Position numbers and translations under genes: made by a program
DNA from: Paraburkholderia edwinii
GTDB taxonomy: Bacteria > Pseudomonadota > Gammaproteobacteria > Burkholderiales > Burkholderiaceae
Direction of reading: 5' to 3'
Length of the DNA stretch: 64,000 nucleotides
Assembly (NCBI RefSeq): GCF_019428685.1
Contig: NZ_CP080095.1
Location: 2,976,001 to 3,040,000 of the forward strand
In this document: positions 8,587-17,824 of the stretch, piece after piece
Layout of the letters: each line of letters begins with the position of its first letter
Numbering within the stretch: the stretch's first letter is position 1
The notes under the pieces: generated by a model
Told to the model about the DNA's origin: nothing
Databases searched by the model: none
Seen by the model: the letters and a program-made list of their open reading frames with translations, nothing else

Positions 8587-9211
8587 TCCGTTCTCCGATC
8601 CTGGCCAGCCGACGCCGGCCGTCTACCCCGCTTATGCCGCGGCCCGCGCGCCTGCTTAAGCCTGGCTCGAGCCTGATGCTGCCGGCTCGTCCCACTCAGG
8701 CGTGGCGCGCCCGCGACTTCCCTGAAAACCCCGAAAGCTACCACTAATCGTTGTGCGCCACAAAAAAAATGCCCCGATGTCGCGCAAACGGTACAGCCGG
8801 CGGTGCGCGGGCGCAATTGGAGCAAGCGCTGCGGCAACCGACAAAATGGGCGCAATTTTATCGGGTTATCGGCGCGTGTCTACCTCGAATCGCACCTGAT
8901 ATCGGTCGTGCGTCACTATAAACCGTCAGAAAGGGCAAGGCGCGCAGACCGCATCGGCGTGGCGCTTGCCCCGTTGCGCGGAAGATGAGCAGTCGTACCG
9001 GCATCGGGAACTGCACCGGCCTTTCGCCTGTCCTTTCTTTTCGTAAGTCTCCCGTTTCTTGAACGAATACGTCGCGCCACTCGCTGTTCATGCGAGCGAT
9101 GCCGCGCACATCGGGGACGTGTCGACTATGCGCTTTGACGCTGCTTCGCCAGGCCGCTTTGTTTGCTTAGCCCGACTGACCGGTTCGACGCGTGGGTTTG
9201 CGCGGGGCTCG
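8587..9211. other. Gene-free region between potF and pldA
   Basis: This 625-base stretch separates the divergent potF and pldA genes. I see no coding pattern, tRNA or strong hairpin. A TATAAA-like box (about 8915) and A-tracts (8761-8768) suggest promoter DNA, but no convincing -35/-10 pair could be fixed. Confidence 0.5.
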
Positions 9212-10561
9212 ATGCGCGGGGTGAGGCTTTTCGCATTGGCGTGGCTCGCTATCTTCTATGCTTGCCGCGCGGATGCCGCAGTCGCCATGTTGCAGCCGCC
9301 GCGTGAGGCCTTTTTCAGCGAGCCTCTTCGGATCACGCTGCTCTACTCCGCCGACAACGGCCAGCCGCTCACGATCGCGCTTCCTCCGACCATCCACGTC
9401 ACGCTGACCAACAGCGATCACGCGCCTCAGGCCGTCGAACTCGTTCGCGACGCAGGCGTCCCCGATGAGTTGCGGCTCGAAGCAGGCCAATACCGGAAGG
9501 TCGAATACGCGGCGCCGTGGCCCGCGTGGGTGCGCGGTGAGGTTCGCATCGATCCGGTCGGGTTCGATGCGTCGCCGGCTATTGTGGCGATCAATCGCAC
9601 CGTGCAACCAGCTGCGATGGCGCAGGCCGGGCATGCAGACACCACTGCGGCGGCGCCTGCGCAAGCAGCAAGTACGGCGACGGCAGCCGCGCCTGCAGAG
9701 GCCGCGAGCAGCGCCGCGGCATCACAAGCCACCGGCACCGAGCCCACCGCCGCTGCGACTGCTACCGCCGCCATGCCTGCGTCCGACACCTCGCCCGTCT
9801 GGACCCCACCAGGCGATTCGCTTTCGACCGCCGGAAACGGCTCGCAGTCGCGCATCTCGTACTTCGAGCCGATGTTCTTCGGGGTCGGCCATAACGGCGA
9901 TACGAGCGCGAGTTTGCAGCTGAGCTTTAAATACCGCTTGCGGATGCCCGACGACCTGCGCTCGAAAGCCTTCCTCGACAACCTGTACTTCGCGTACACG
10001 CAAAACTCGATCTGGGACCTGACCGCTGAATCGCGGCCGTTCCGCGACACGACTTACCAGCCGCAGCTTTTTTATTACCTTGCGGACACAGGCTGGCGCG
10101 CGTCGTGGTTCACGCGCATGGGCATTGCCGCGGGCGTTGGGCACGAATCGAACGGCAAAGGCGGCGATCAATCGCGCGGCCTCAATATGCTGTTCGTGCG
10201 CCCGACATGGGAATTCGGCAACCTCGATGCGTACCACTGGGTCGTGTCGCCGAAATTCTATGTGTACGCGGGCAAGAGCGATAACCCCGATATCGCCGAC
10301 TATCGAGGCTATGTCGATCTGCTCTTCAAATACGGCAGCGCCAACGGCTGGCAACTCGCGACCACCTTGCGCAAGGGCACGAAGCACTGGTACGGCAGCA
10401 TCGACGCGCAGTTGACCTACCCGCTCGCGAAACTGCTCGGCAGCAGCGCCTGGGGCGGTTATCTCTGGGTCGGCTATTTCAACGGCTATGGTGAAGATCT
10501 GCTGGACTACAACGTGCGGCAGCACTGGATAGCGCGCATCGGGTACAGCATCGCGCGGTGA
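9212..10561 (+). CDS. pldA: Outer-membrane phospholipase A (OMPLA)
   Basis: The protein (449 residues from ATG 9212) matches the PldA family. The active-site block GHESNGKGG places His311 and Ser313, and Asn325 lies 14 residues after the His, the same spacing as His142/Ser144/Asn156 in E. coli OMPLA. ATG 9212 gives a clean signal peptide (MRGVRLFALAWLAIFYACRA). The frame is open back to 9059 with another ATG at 9128, so the start is not certain. Between the first beta-rich part and the barrel lies an Ala/Thr-rich linker of about 60 residues, which makes the protein longer than the enterobacterial form. It hydrolyses phospholipids that reach the outer leaflet. Confidence 0.9.
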   Translation: MRGVRLFALAWLAIFYACRADAAVAMLQPPREAFFSEPLRITLLYSADNGQPLTIALPPTIHVTLTNSDHAPQAVELVRDAGVPDELRLEAGQYRKVEYAAPWPAWVRGEVRIDPVGFDASPAIVAINRTVQPAAMAQAGHADTTAAAPAQAASTATAAAPAEAASSAAASQATGTEPTAAATATAAMPASDTSPVWTPPGDSLSTAGNGSQSRISYFEPMFFGVGHNGDTSASLQLSFKYRLRMPDDLRSKAFLDNLYFAYTQNSIWDLTAESRPFRDTTYQPQLFYYLADTGWRASWFTRMGIAAGVGHESNGKGGDQSRGLNMLFVRPTWEFGNLDAYHWVVSPKFYVYAGKSDNPDIADYRGYVDLLFKYGSANGWQLATTLRKGTKHWYGSIDAQLTYPLAKLLGSSAWGGYLWVGYFNGYGEDLLDYNVRQHWIARIGYSIAR

Positions 10562-10644
10562 GCGGGTTGAGCAGGTTGGGCGGCATGACGCACCGGCTTT
10601 TCGTTTACCATAACGGACCGCCCGCGCTTTTCACCTCTTTCCCG

Positions 10645-10848
10645 ATGGCTTCAAATCTTCACGACCTTCCCGACAGCCCGTGTATCGGTGTCTGCTCCAC
10701 GCTCTTCGACGAAGTGTGCAAAGGCTGCGGCCGCACCGCCACTGAAGTTGCAAACTGGGTGTTTATGACGGACGACGAGAAGCTCACGGTATGGGAGCGC
10801 ATCGAACGCGAAGGCACGGCGATGCGCTTCAAATACGACAAGATCTAG
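10645..10848 (+). CDS. DUF1289 family small cysteine protein
   Basis: The 67-residue protein starts at ATG 10645 and carries the family pattern SPCIGVCS...CKGCGRT with four cysteines that could bind a metal, followed by a helix with W and DDEKLTVWERI. DUF1289 proteins are small cytoplasmic proteins of unknown role, often next to redox or fatty-acid genes. It lies 83 bases after pldA on the same strand and may be read from the same transcript. Confidence 0.85.
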   Translation: MASNLHDLPDSPCIGVCSTLFDEVCKGCGRTATEVANWVFMTDDEKLTVWERIEREGTAMRFKYDKI

Positions 10849-10887
10849 CCGCGCCGACGGTGCGAGCCACCGGCGAACGACGGCGCC

Positions 10888-12324
10888 TTACGCCGGCTTA
10901 TTGACCGCGAGCTGCATCGCCTTGTACTCGAGATACTCATCGAGTCCATACGTGCCGTTCTCGCGGCCATAGCCCGACTGCTTGTAGCCGCCGAACGGCG
11001 CGGCTGCGTTCCACCCGCCACCATTGATATTGACCTGCCCGGTGCGCATCCGGCGCGCGATACCGAGCGCGCGTTCGTCGCTGCCCGCCCATACGGCGCC
11101 GGCGAGGCCATACACCGAATCGTTCGCAATACGGACCGCTTCTTCCTCATCCTTGAACGTGAGAATCGTCAGCACGGGGCCGAAGATTTCTTCCTGCGCG
11201 ATCGTCGCTTTCGGATGTACGCGGCCGAACACCGTCGGCTTCGCGAAGAAGCCTTGCTGCACGCCATCGGGCATGCCTGGGCCGCCCGTCACGAGGTCCG
11301 CGCCCTCTTCGATGCCGCGCGCAATGTACTGCTGCACGCGTTGTTGCTGGGCGGCCGAGGCAAGCGGACCGAGGCGCGTTCTGTCGTGACGCGGATCGCC
11401 GGGCACGTAGGATTCGGCCGCGCTTTTCGCGAGCGCGCGCACTTCGTCGTAGCGGCTTTCCGGCACGAGCATGCGCGTGTGCGCTGAGCACGTCTGCCCC
11501 GAGTTCAGGAAGCACGCGCCGACTGTCGCTTTCACGGCGGCCGGAAGGTCCGCATCGTCGAGAATCACCGAGGCCGACTTGCCGCCGAGTTCGAGCGCGA
11601 CGCGCTTGACGCTCGCCGCGGCGAGTTCGGACACGCGCTTGCCCGCACGCGTCGAGCCCGTGAACGAAACCATGTCGACCAACGGATGCGACGCCAGCAC
11701 CTCGCCGACCACCGGCCCATAGCCGCAGACGAGATTGAAGACGCCGGCCGGCAAGCCTGCTTCGTGAATCGCTTCGGCCAGCACGAATGCATTGAGCGGC
11801 GCGATCTCCGACGGCTTCAGCACCACCGTGCAGCCTGCCGCGAGCGCCGCGGCGACCTTCAACGTGATCTGGTTGAGCGGATAGTTCCATGGCGTGATCG
11901 CGGCCACGACGCCAACCGGCTCACGCACAACAAGTGAATTGCCGACCTTCTCTTCGAACGCGAATTCGGCCGCGAGCTTCGCATAGGCGTTCCAGTTTTG
12001 CACCGCGCCGCCAACCTGAATCGCGCGTGACAGCTTGATCGGCATGCCGACTTCGCCGCAGATCAGTTGCGCGAGTTCGTCGGTGCGCGCCTTGAGGTTG
12101 TCGGCGATTTTTTGCAGATATGCGCCACGCTGTTGCGGCGGCGTCGCGGCCCACGCGTCGAATGCGGCACGCGCCGCGACAATCGCCGCTTCAGCGTCCG
12201 CTTCGATGCCTTCGGGGATGCGGCCCATGATCTCTTCGGTCCCGGAATCGATCACGTCGATCGTGCCGGTGCCGCATGGTTTGAGCCATTTGCCGTCGAT
12301 GTAGAACTGGTCGAAGGTCTTCAT
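10888..12324 (-). CDS. NAD(P)-dependent aldehyde dehydrogenase
   Basis: The 478-residue protein carries the ALDH superfamily residues: Asn147 in PWNYP, general base Glu245 in LELGGKSA and catalytic Cys279 in NSGQTCSA. The length and the [13 protein letters not shown] and [20 protein letters not shown] segments resemble the group annotated as 3-succinoylsemialdehyde-pyridine or aliphatic aldehyde dehydrogenases. The natural aldehyde cannot be told. It is a single gene, convergent with the DUF1289 gene. Confidence 0.9.
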   Translation of the reverse strand: MKTFDQFYIDGKWLKPCGTGTIDVIDSGTEEIMGRIPEGIEADAEAAIVAARAAFDAWAATPPQQRGAYLQKIADNLKARTDELAQLICGEVGMPIKLSRAIQVGGAVQNWNAYAKLAAEFAFEEKVGNSLVVREPVGVVAAITPWNYPLNQITLKVAAALAAGCTVVLKPSEIAPLNAFVLAEAIHEAGLPAGVFNLVCGYGPVVGEVLASHPLVDMVSFTGSTRAGKRVSELAAASVKRVALELGGKSASVILDDADLPAAVKATVGACFLNSGQTCSAHTRMLVPESRYDEVRALAKSAAESYVPGDPRHDRTRLGPLASAAQQQRVQQYIARGIEEGADLVTGGPGMPDGVQQGFFAKPTVFGRVHPKATIAQEEIFGPVLTILTFKDEEEAVRIANDSVYGLAGAVWAGSDERALGIARRMRTGQVNINGGGWNAAAPFGGYKQSGYGRENGTYGLDEYLEYKAMQLAVNKPA

Positions 12325-12531
12325 GTCGGTACGGTCCTTTGTGTGCGGCGCTTGGGGTCAAAAACATTCTAGCCGGTGCGGCTTATGCGTGTTGAGTCAT
12401 GCATGCAGAGCGAGGGAGCAAAACAAAGGCCTGCTTGATGATGACCCGATAGCCATGGCCGCAGCGCCGCCTTACAATTCGGCACCACAACAAAATGCCG
12501 GCGCAAATTGCCCCGGCGTAAAGACCAAACA

Positions 12532-13110
12532 ATGAACACGATCCAGAGATCAATGCTGCTGGCGGCATTGTTCGCAACGGGGATGGCGGTGAGTGCAACG
12601 TCGGCGCAAGCCGCCAGGCAGGCCCAGACCCAGGCCGAGCCCCAGGCAGACACCCAGACCGACGACTCCGCCGAAGTCGAAGTGGCGCCGGCCCCGGCCA
12701 CGGCGCCCAATGCGCCCAATGCGCCCAATGCGCCGAATGCATCCAATAGCCACACGGGCCAACCGGTCGAGCTTCCCTCGGGACTAGGCGACTTCTGCTT
12801 CTTCGCGCATCTGCCGTCCGCCGATCAGAAATACACGGTCATCAAGAAACTGAAGGTGGGGAAAGGGACCTACGGCGGTGTCAGCGACATTCTGCCCAAG
12901 CTGGCCGAGAACGCGCGATCGCGCGGCGCGGACGCCATCATCGAATATGGCGGCTCGCAGCACTTCGGCTTCTGGCCATGGCGTATGGTCAGGCCCGTCG
13001 TGCACGGTATCGCGGTGAAGTGGACCGGCTCGGCGCCGGTGAATTGCGAAGCCGCGGGCGGCACCACGCTGAGCACGATTCTGTCGACGAACCAGGCGCC
13101 GGAGAAGTAG
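12532..13110 (+). CDS. Exported hypothetical protein with Ala-Pro-Asn repeat linker
   Basis: From ATG 12532 the 192-residue protein has a signal peptide (MLLAALFATGMAVSATSAQA), then about 50 low-complexity residues including a run of Ala-Pro-Asn units. The folded C-terminal part of about 115 residues includes VIKKLKVGKGTYGGVSD and RGADAIIEYGGSQHFGFWPW. The beta-alpha pattern with ADAII recalls the YbjQ / heavy-metal-binding fold, but this is only a resemblance. Function is unknown; a periplasmic location is likely. Confidence 0.75.
   Translation: MNTIQRSMLLAALFATGMAVSATSAQAARQAQTQAEPQADTQTDDSAEVEVAPAPATAPNAPNAPNAPNASNSHTGQPVELPSGLGDFCFFAHLPSADQKYTVIKKLKVGKGTYGGVSDILPKLAENARSRGADAIIEYGGSQHFGFWPWRMVRPVVHGIAVKWTGSAPVNCEAAGGTTLSTILSTNQAPEK
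12703..12747 (+). repeat. In-gene 9-bp tandem repeat (Ala-Pro-Asn)
   Basis: Three perfect copies of GCGCCCAAT (12703-12729) are followed by two variant copies, together coding APN-APN-APN-APN-ASN. The unit is a multiple of three, so copy-number changes would alter only the linker length. Confidence 0.9.
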
Positions 13111-13148
13111 CGCGTCCGCGCCAAGCGGCGATGGCGATGGTGATGCAC

Positions 13149-13181
13149 TCGCTACCGCGCGCTCGATCGCGCCGGTAGCGA
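13149..13181. terminator. Hairpin between convergent genes
   Basis: A 9-bp perfect outer stem TCGCTACCG/CGGTAGCGA (13149-13157 with 13173-13181) encloses a smaller CGCG stem. It sits between the convergent exported-protein gene and the ABC-F gene and has no T-tract, so it is a probable rather than certain terminator. Confidence 0.55.
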
Positions 13182-13197
13182 TGATGCCCATTAACGG

Positions 13198-14790
13198 TTA
13201 CTGCACGCCCTGCCCTGCGAGGAAATCCTCGTAGTTGCCACCGAAGTCGTTCAACGTGCCATCGGTCTTCACTTCGATGATCCGGTTCGCGAGGCCGCTG
13301 ACGAACTCACGGTCGTGCGACACGAAGACCAGCGTGCCGTCGTACTTCTCGAGCGCGATCTGCAGCGACTCGATCGACTCCATGTCCATATGGTTGGTCG
13401 GCTCGTCCATCAGCAGCACGTTGTGGCGGCCGAGCATCAGCTTGCCCCAGATCATGCGGCCCTTCTCGCCGCCCGACAGCACCTTCACCGACTTGCGGAT
13501 ATCGTCCGCATTGAACAGCAGCCGGCCGAGCGTGCCGCGCACCGACTGTTCGTCATCGCCTTCCTTGCGGTACTGGTCGATCCAGTCCATCAGCGTGACG
13601 TCGCTGGGAAACTCTTCGTAGGTATCTTGCGGCATATAGCCGATGTTCGCGTTTTCGGCCCATTTCACCGAGCCGTGCTCGAGCGGCAGATTGCCGAGCA
13701 GCGAACGCAGCAGCGTGGTCTTGCCCGCGCCGTTCTCGCCGATGATCGCGATGCGCTCACCCGGCTGCACACTGATGCTGAAACGGTTGAAGATCGTGCG
13801 GTCGTACTGCTTCGTCATCTCCTCGCCGACCACCGCGATGTTGTGCAGCTTCTTCTCGTACTCGAAGCGGATAAACGGGTTCTGCCGCGACGACGGCTTG
13901 AATTCCTCGATCTTGATCTTGTCGATCATCTTCAGGCGGCTGGTGGCCTGACGCGCTTTCGACTTGTTGGCCGAGAAGCGGCGCACGAAGTCCTGCAGAT
14001 CGGCCACGCGCTCCTTGGCCTTCTGGTTGGCGGCCTGCTGGCGCTCGCGCGCCTGCGTCGACGCCAGCATGTAGTCGTCGTAGTTGCCGGGCCAGACCTT
14101 CAGCGTGCCGAAATCCATGTCCGCCATATGCGTGCAGACCTGATTCAGGAAGTGACGATCGTGCGAGATGATGATCATCGTCGAGTTGTACTGGTTGAGT
14201 ACGTCTTCCAGCCAGCGGATCGAGTTGATATCGAGGTTGTTGGTCGGCTCGTCGAGCAGCAGCACGTCCGGCTTCGAGAACAGCGCCTGCGCGAGCAGCA
14301 CGCGCAACTTCCAGCCCGGCGCGACGTTGCTCATCGGGCCGCTATGCAGGTCCAGCGCGATGCCGATGCCCAGCAGCAGTTCACCCGCGCGCGCCTCGGC
14401 CGTATAGCCGTCGTACTCGGAGAACTTCGCTTCGAGTTCGGCCGCGTGCATGTAGTCGTCGTCGGTTGCTTCGGGGTTCGCGTAGATCGCGTCGCGCTCG
14501 GTCATCGCGGCCCACATCTCGGTGTGGCCCATCATCACGACATCGAGCACGCGCACGTCTTCGTACGCGAACTGGTCCTGACGCAGCTTGCCCAGACGGA
14601 TGTTCGGCTCGAGCATCACGTTGCCCGAGGTCGGCTCGAGGTCGCCGCCGAGGATTTTCATGAACGTCGACTTGCCGCAGCCGTTCGCCCCGATCAGTCC
14701 ATAGCGGTTACCTTCCCCGAACTTGACCGAGATGTTTTCGAAGAGAGGCTTCGGCCCGAATTGCATCGTGATATTGGCAGTAGACAGCAC
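13198..14790 (-). CDS. ABC-F family ATPase (YbiT-like)
   Basis: The 530-residue soluble protein has two ABC ATPase domains and no membrane segments. The first Walker A is GANGCGKST (residues 34-42) and the second is GENGAGKTT. Both have Walker B followed by DEPTN ([22 protein letters not shown]). The linker between them contains the Lys/Arg-rich P-site tRNA interaction motif region ([20 protein letters not shown]). ABC-F proteins act on the ribosome during elongation or resolve stalling. Length and N-terminus ([20 protein letters not shown]) fit the YbiT subgroup better than EttA or Uup. Confidence 0.9.
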   Translation of the reverse strand: MLSTANITMQFGPKPLFENISVKFGEGNRYGLIGANGCGKSTFMKILGGDLEPTSGNVMLEPNIRLGKLRQDQFAYEDVRVLDVVMMGHTEMWAAMTERDAIYANPEATDDDYMHAAELEAKFSEYDGYTAEARAGELLLGIGIALDLHSGPMSNVAPGWKLRVLLAQALFSKPDVLLLDEPTNNLDINSIRWLEDVLNQYNSTMIIISHDRHFLNQVCTHMADMDFGTLKVWPGNYDDYMLASTQARERQQAANQKAKERVADLQDFVRRFSANKSKARQATSRLKMIDKIKIEEFKPSSRQNPFIRFEYEKKLHNIAVVGEEMTKQYDRTIFNRFSISVQPGERIAIIGENGAGKTTLLRSLLGNLPLEHGSVKWAENANIGYMPQDTYEEFPSDVTLMDWIDQYRKEGDDEQSVRGTLGRLLFNADDIRKSVKVLSGGEKGRMIWGKLMLGRHNVLLMDEPTNHMDMESIESLQIALEKYDGTLVFVSHDREFVSGLANRIIEVKTDGTLNDFGGNYEDFLAGQGVQ

Positions 14791-14954
14791 GGCGCGTACC
14801 TTTGAGATAGTGATCCGACCTGGATCGCTGAAAAACCGAACATTTTAGCAGCATATCGTGTCGCTCGGGCCGCCCGGCGCTCGCCGCGCGGGTGCGAGCG
14901 CGGCTGCATTCGCGCTTGCGCCCATGGTCTTACGACGATACTTTCACGCCGTTT

Positions 14955-15848
14955 TCAGCGGCGCTTGCCCGGTTGCAACACGTCGACGAAAGCGGAGAAA
15001 TCGGCATCTGCGAGACCCATGGCCGCGGCCAGACGCAGCACCTGCTGCACGGTGCCCGCGACCGGCATCGGCGTGCCGGTTTCGTAAGCCGCCGCGGCGA
15101 TCGTATCGACATCCTTCTGGAACGTGCGCATGGCGCCGATCGGCGTGGCGCCGCTCGACGTCATGCGCGGCACGAAGGTTTGCAGCAGCACCGAGTCCGC
15201 CCAGCCGCCCGCCAGCGCTTCGGTCAGGCGCGCAGCGTCGATGCCGCTGCGCTGCGCGAGGCTCACCGCTTCGGCGATCGCGGCAACCGTCGCCGTGACG
15301 ATCGACTGGTTGCACAGCTTCGCGGTCTGGCCCGCGCCCGCGTCGCCCATATGCGTGACGCGCGCCGCGTAGGCGCGAATGACGGGCGTCGCCGCTTCGA
15401 CATCGGCCGCGGCGCCGCCCGCCATCACCGCGAGCGTGCCCGCCGTCGCGCCGGCCACGCCGCCCGACACCGGCGCATCGACCCAGCCGATGCGCGCCGC
15501 TGCCGCCCGTTGAGCGAAGCCGCGGGTCGCTGACGGCGCGATGCTCGAATGGTCGACGATGCGGCGCACGCGCGCATTGCCGGCTGCACCTTGCGCGGCT
15601 GTCGCGATGCCGTGCTGCGGGTCGAATACGACCTGCTCAACGGCTGCCGCGTCCGATACGCACAGGAAAATCAGCTCAGCGCTATCGGCCAGCGCGGCCG
15701 GTGTCGATGCGACCTTCGCGCCGTCCTTCGCGAGCGCTTCTGCCTTATCGCGCGTGCGGTTCCATACGTGAACCGTATGCCCTGCCCGCAGCAGATGGCG
15801 AATCATCGGTGCGCCCATCAAGCCCGGGCCGCAAAAACCCACTTCCAT
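14955..15848 (-). CDS. Beta-hydroxyacid dehydrogenase (3-hydroxyisobutyrate / tartronate semialdehyde reductase family)
   Basis: The 297-residue enzyme has the N-terminal Rossmann motif GFCGPGLMGAPMIRHL, the substrate motif DAPVSGGVAGA and the catalytic Lys in GQTAKLCNQ. Family members oxidise 3-hydroxyisobutyrate or reduce tartronate semialdehyde. Tartronate semialdehyde reduction would use the glyoxylate made by the purine genes some 6 kb away, but no gcl or hyi gene accompanies it, so the substrate stays open. Confidence 0.87.
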   Translation of the reverse strand: MEVGFCGPGLMGAPMIRHLLRAGHTVHVWNRTRDKAEALAKDGAKVASTPAALADSAELIFLCVSDAAAVEQVVFDPQHGIATAAQGAAGNARVRRIVDHSSIAPSATRGFAQRAAAARIGWVDAPVSGGVAGATAGTLAVMAGGAAADVEAATPVIRAYAARVTHMGDAGAGQTAKLCNQSIVTATVAAIAEAVSLAQRSGIDAARLTEALAGGWADSVLLQTFVPRMTSSGATPIGAMRTFQKDVDTIAAAAYETGTPMPVAGTVQQVLRLAAAMGLADADFSAFVDVLQPGKRR

Positions 15849-16116
15849 TATTTCGATTCCTCTTCGACGTGTTGATGGGGTGAACTTGCATGCATCGCGC
15901 TCGTGCCTGCCGTCGCGCCGTTTCCGCTTATGCCCGTTCGCTTATCCCGGCGCCCATCATAGCGCCGCGCACCGGCATCCGTGACGGCACGGCCACACAT
16001 TGCGTCGCGGGCAGCGCATGCAGGTGCGCTCGGGCACGTCGACTGCGTGCAAACCCGGGGCATGCGCGCGAAGCGCGTTACCTATACTTTTTTCGACCCC
16101 AACCTGGAGGACCATC

Positions 16117-16326
16117 ATGAGCGAGCACGTCTACAAGACCATCGAAATCACCGGCTCTTCGCAGAAATCGAGTGACGATGCGATTCGCAGCGCGATCGAA
16201 AAAGCGTCGAAGACCTTGCGCAATCTGTGCTGGTTCCAGGTGCTCGAAACGCGCGGGCATATCGACAACAGTCAGATCGCGCACTGGCAGGTGACGATCA
16301 AGGTCGGTCTGCGGCTCGAAGACTGA
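16117..16326 (+). CDS. Dodecin (flavin-storage protein)
   Basis: The 69-residue protein starts at ATG 16117 behind a strong ribosome site (CTGGAGG). It matches dodecin: VYKTIEITGSS, the long helix DDAIRSAIEKASKTLRNL and the Trp-containing strand CWFQVLETRGHI with the Trp that sandwiches flavin. Dodecins form dodecamers that bind FMN/riboflavin pairs. Confidence 0.92.
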   Translation: MSEHVYKTIEITGSSQKSSDDAIRSAIEKASKTLRNLCWFQVLETRGHIDNSQIAHWQVTIKVGLRLED

Positions 16327-16639
16327 CGCCTGAAGCCCAGACGTTTGAGACCTGCTGGTTGCTGAAGCGCCGCGCTGGGCGACCGGTGCGGCGACGGTTT
16401 GTTTTGTCCGACGAATTCTTGTGTTTTTGCCTTTCGTTTTTTGCGTTTCGTTTCTGCCTTCGCGTTGTGCCCTCCCTGCACCCACTCGTCCCTCGTTTCT
16501 TTCCGACACCGCTTCCGCGCGCGGCTCTTCTTCCGCCGTTTAAAACGCGACGCCGCCCGACCGTCATCGCTTTAAGCCGCCTCGCCTTTCGTCATGCGGG
16601 AAAGCCTCCCTTGACGACCCCTTTTGCGTATATTAAAAA
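16327..16639 (+). other. T-rich leader region before the LysR gene
   Basis: No gene is visible. The + strand is unusually T-rich (for example 16396-16460, with repeated TTTCGTTT/TTTTGC-like words), unlike its surroundings. TATTAAAA at 16631 may belong to the promoter of the downstream regulator. Confidence 0.4.
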
Positions 16640-16662
16640 CGATATGCCCCCACAGCATATCG
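16640..16662. promoter_or_regulatory. Candidate LysR operator: 8-bp inverted repeat
   Basis: A perfect inverted repeat CGATATGC-N7-GCATATCG lies 30 bases before the lysR start codon. The inner ATATGC...GCATAT fits the interrupted dyad form of LysR boxes. Its position between promoter and start suggests autoregulation; no binding evidence exists. Confidence 0.5.
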
Positions 16663-16692
16663 ATCAGCCTGGACATATATTCCGGAGAAGTT

Positions 16693-17622
16693 ATGAGTCA
16701 GCAACGCGAGGCGATCGACACCTACCTCCTGCGCGTATTGCATACGTTACTGATGGAACGCAGCGTCACGCGGGCGGCCGTCAAGCTCAATCAGTCGCAG
16801 CCGGCGATCAGCGCCGCCTTGCGCCGTTTGCGTGATATCACCGGCGATCCGCTACTGGTGCGCGGCAAGTCGGGCATGGTGCCGACCGAGTACGGGCTGC
16901 GCCTGCTCGAGCCGACGCAGAATGCGCTGCGCGAAATCGAGCGCATCAAGTTCCAGCAGCACAGCTTCGATCCCGCGACGTCGATCCGCTGTTACCGGAT
17001 CGGCTGCCCGGACTACCTGAACGTGCTGTTCGTGCCGACAGTCGTCGAGCGCTTCCGGCAGGCGGCGCCGAACGCACAGCTCGAGTTTCATTCGCTCGGC
17101 CCCGCCTTCGACTACGAGCTCGCGCTCGAGGACGGCAAGCTCGACACGGTGGTCGGCAACTGGCCCGAGCCGCCCGAGCAACTGCATCTGTCGAATCTGT
17201 TCGTCGATCAGATCGTTTGCCTGATGGGCAATACGCATCCGTTCGCGAAGCGCGGCTCGATTACGCTCGACCAGTACCTGAACGCGCCGCACCTCGCGCC
17301 GACGCCGTATTCGGTCGGCCAGCGCGGCGCGATCGACGTGCATCTCGCGCGCGAACGGTTGAAGCGTCACGTGGTCGTCACGTTGCCTTATTTCAATCTC
17401 GCGCCGTATGTGCTGATCAAATCCGATCTGATCTTCACAACGACACGGCTCTTCGCCGACTACTACGCGAAGTTTTTGCCGTTGACGGTGATGCCCGCGC
17501 CGCTCGATTTCCCGCCGATGCAGTACTACCAGCTGTGGCATGAGCGCGTCCATTACTCCGATGAAGTGCGGTGGTTGCGCGGGCTGGTGGCTGAGGCGAC
17601 GCGTACGCTGGTGGATAAATGA
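16693..17622 (+). CDS. LysR-family transcriptional regulator
   Basis: The 309-residue protein starts at ATG 16693 after GGAGAAG. It has an N-terminal winged helix-turn-helix (VTRAAVKLNQSQPAISAALR) and a C-terminal periplasmic-binding-like sensor domain. Strand and position put it convergent with the deaminase gene of the purine island, so it is a plausible regulator of purine or nitrogen metabolism, though no direct target is visible beyond its own upstream dyad. Confidence 0.9.
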   Translation: MSQQREAIDTYLLRVLHTLLMERSVTRAAVKLNQSQPAISAALRRLRDITGDPLLVRGKSGMVPTEYGLRLLEPTQNALREIERIKFQQHSFDPATSIRCYRIGCPDYLNVLFVPTVVERFRQAAPNAQLEFHSLGPAFDYELALEDGKLDTVVGNWPEPPEQLHLSNLFVDQIVCLMGNTHPFAKRGSITLDQYLNAPHLAPTPYSVGQRGAIDVHLARERLKRHVVVTLPYFNLAPYVLIKSDLIFTTTRLFADYYAKFLPLTVMPAPLDFPPMQYYQLWHERVHYSDEVRWLRGLVAEATRTLVDK

Positions 17623-17637
17623 CCGTGCGTGCGGCGT

Positions 17638-17701
17638 CGCATTCGCGCGGTGCGTGGGGTATGCGTGCACGCGGCGCACCGGTTCGCATTCGCGCGGTGC
17701 G
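17638..17701 (+). repeat. 17-bp direct repeat in convergent spacer
   Basis: CGCATTCGCGCGGTGCG occurs at 17638-17654 and 17685-17701, inside the spacer between the lysR and deaminase stops. The DNA between is a jumble of the same GC-rich words. The spacer shows no terminator with a T-tract. Confidence 0.7.
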
Positions 17702-17824
17702 CCGGTGAGCGTTCGTGTGCGTGCGCGATCGCGCCGCGTTCTGCAGCTGCCCCTGCTTCGCGTGTGACGCGAGTCAGGCGCTCCGGCTGAGCGCGTTCAC
17801 ACGATGCGCGAAACCAGATTCAGG

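Noticed and set aside
8700..8790. Sigma-54 promoter for potF (TGGCGCACAACGATT on the - strand)
   Set aside because: The -12 element does not match TTGC and the distance to the start codon is large.
17638..17701. Terminator between lysR and the deaminase gene
   Set aside because: The repeats are direct, not inverted, and no T-tract is present.
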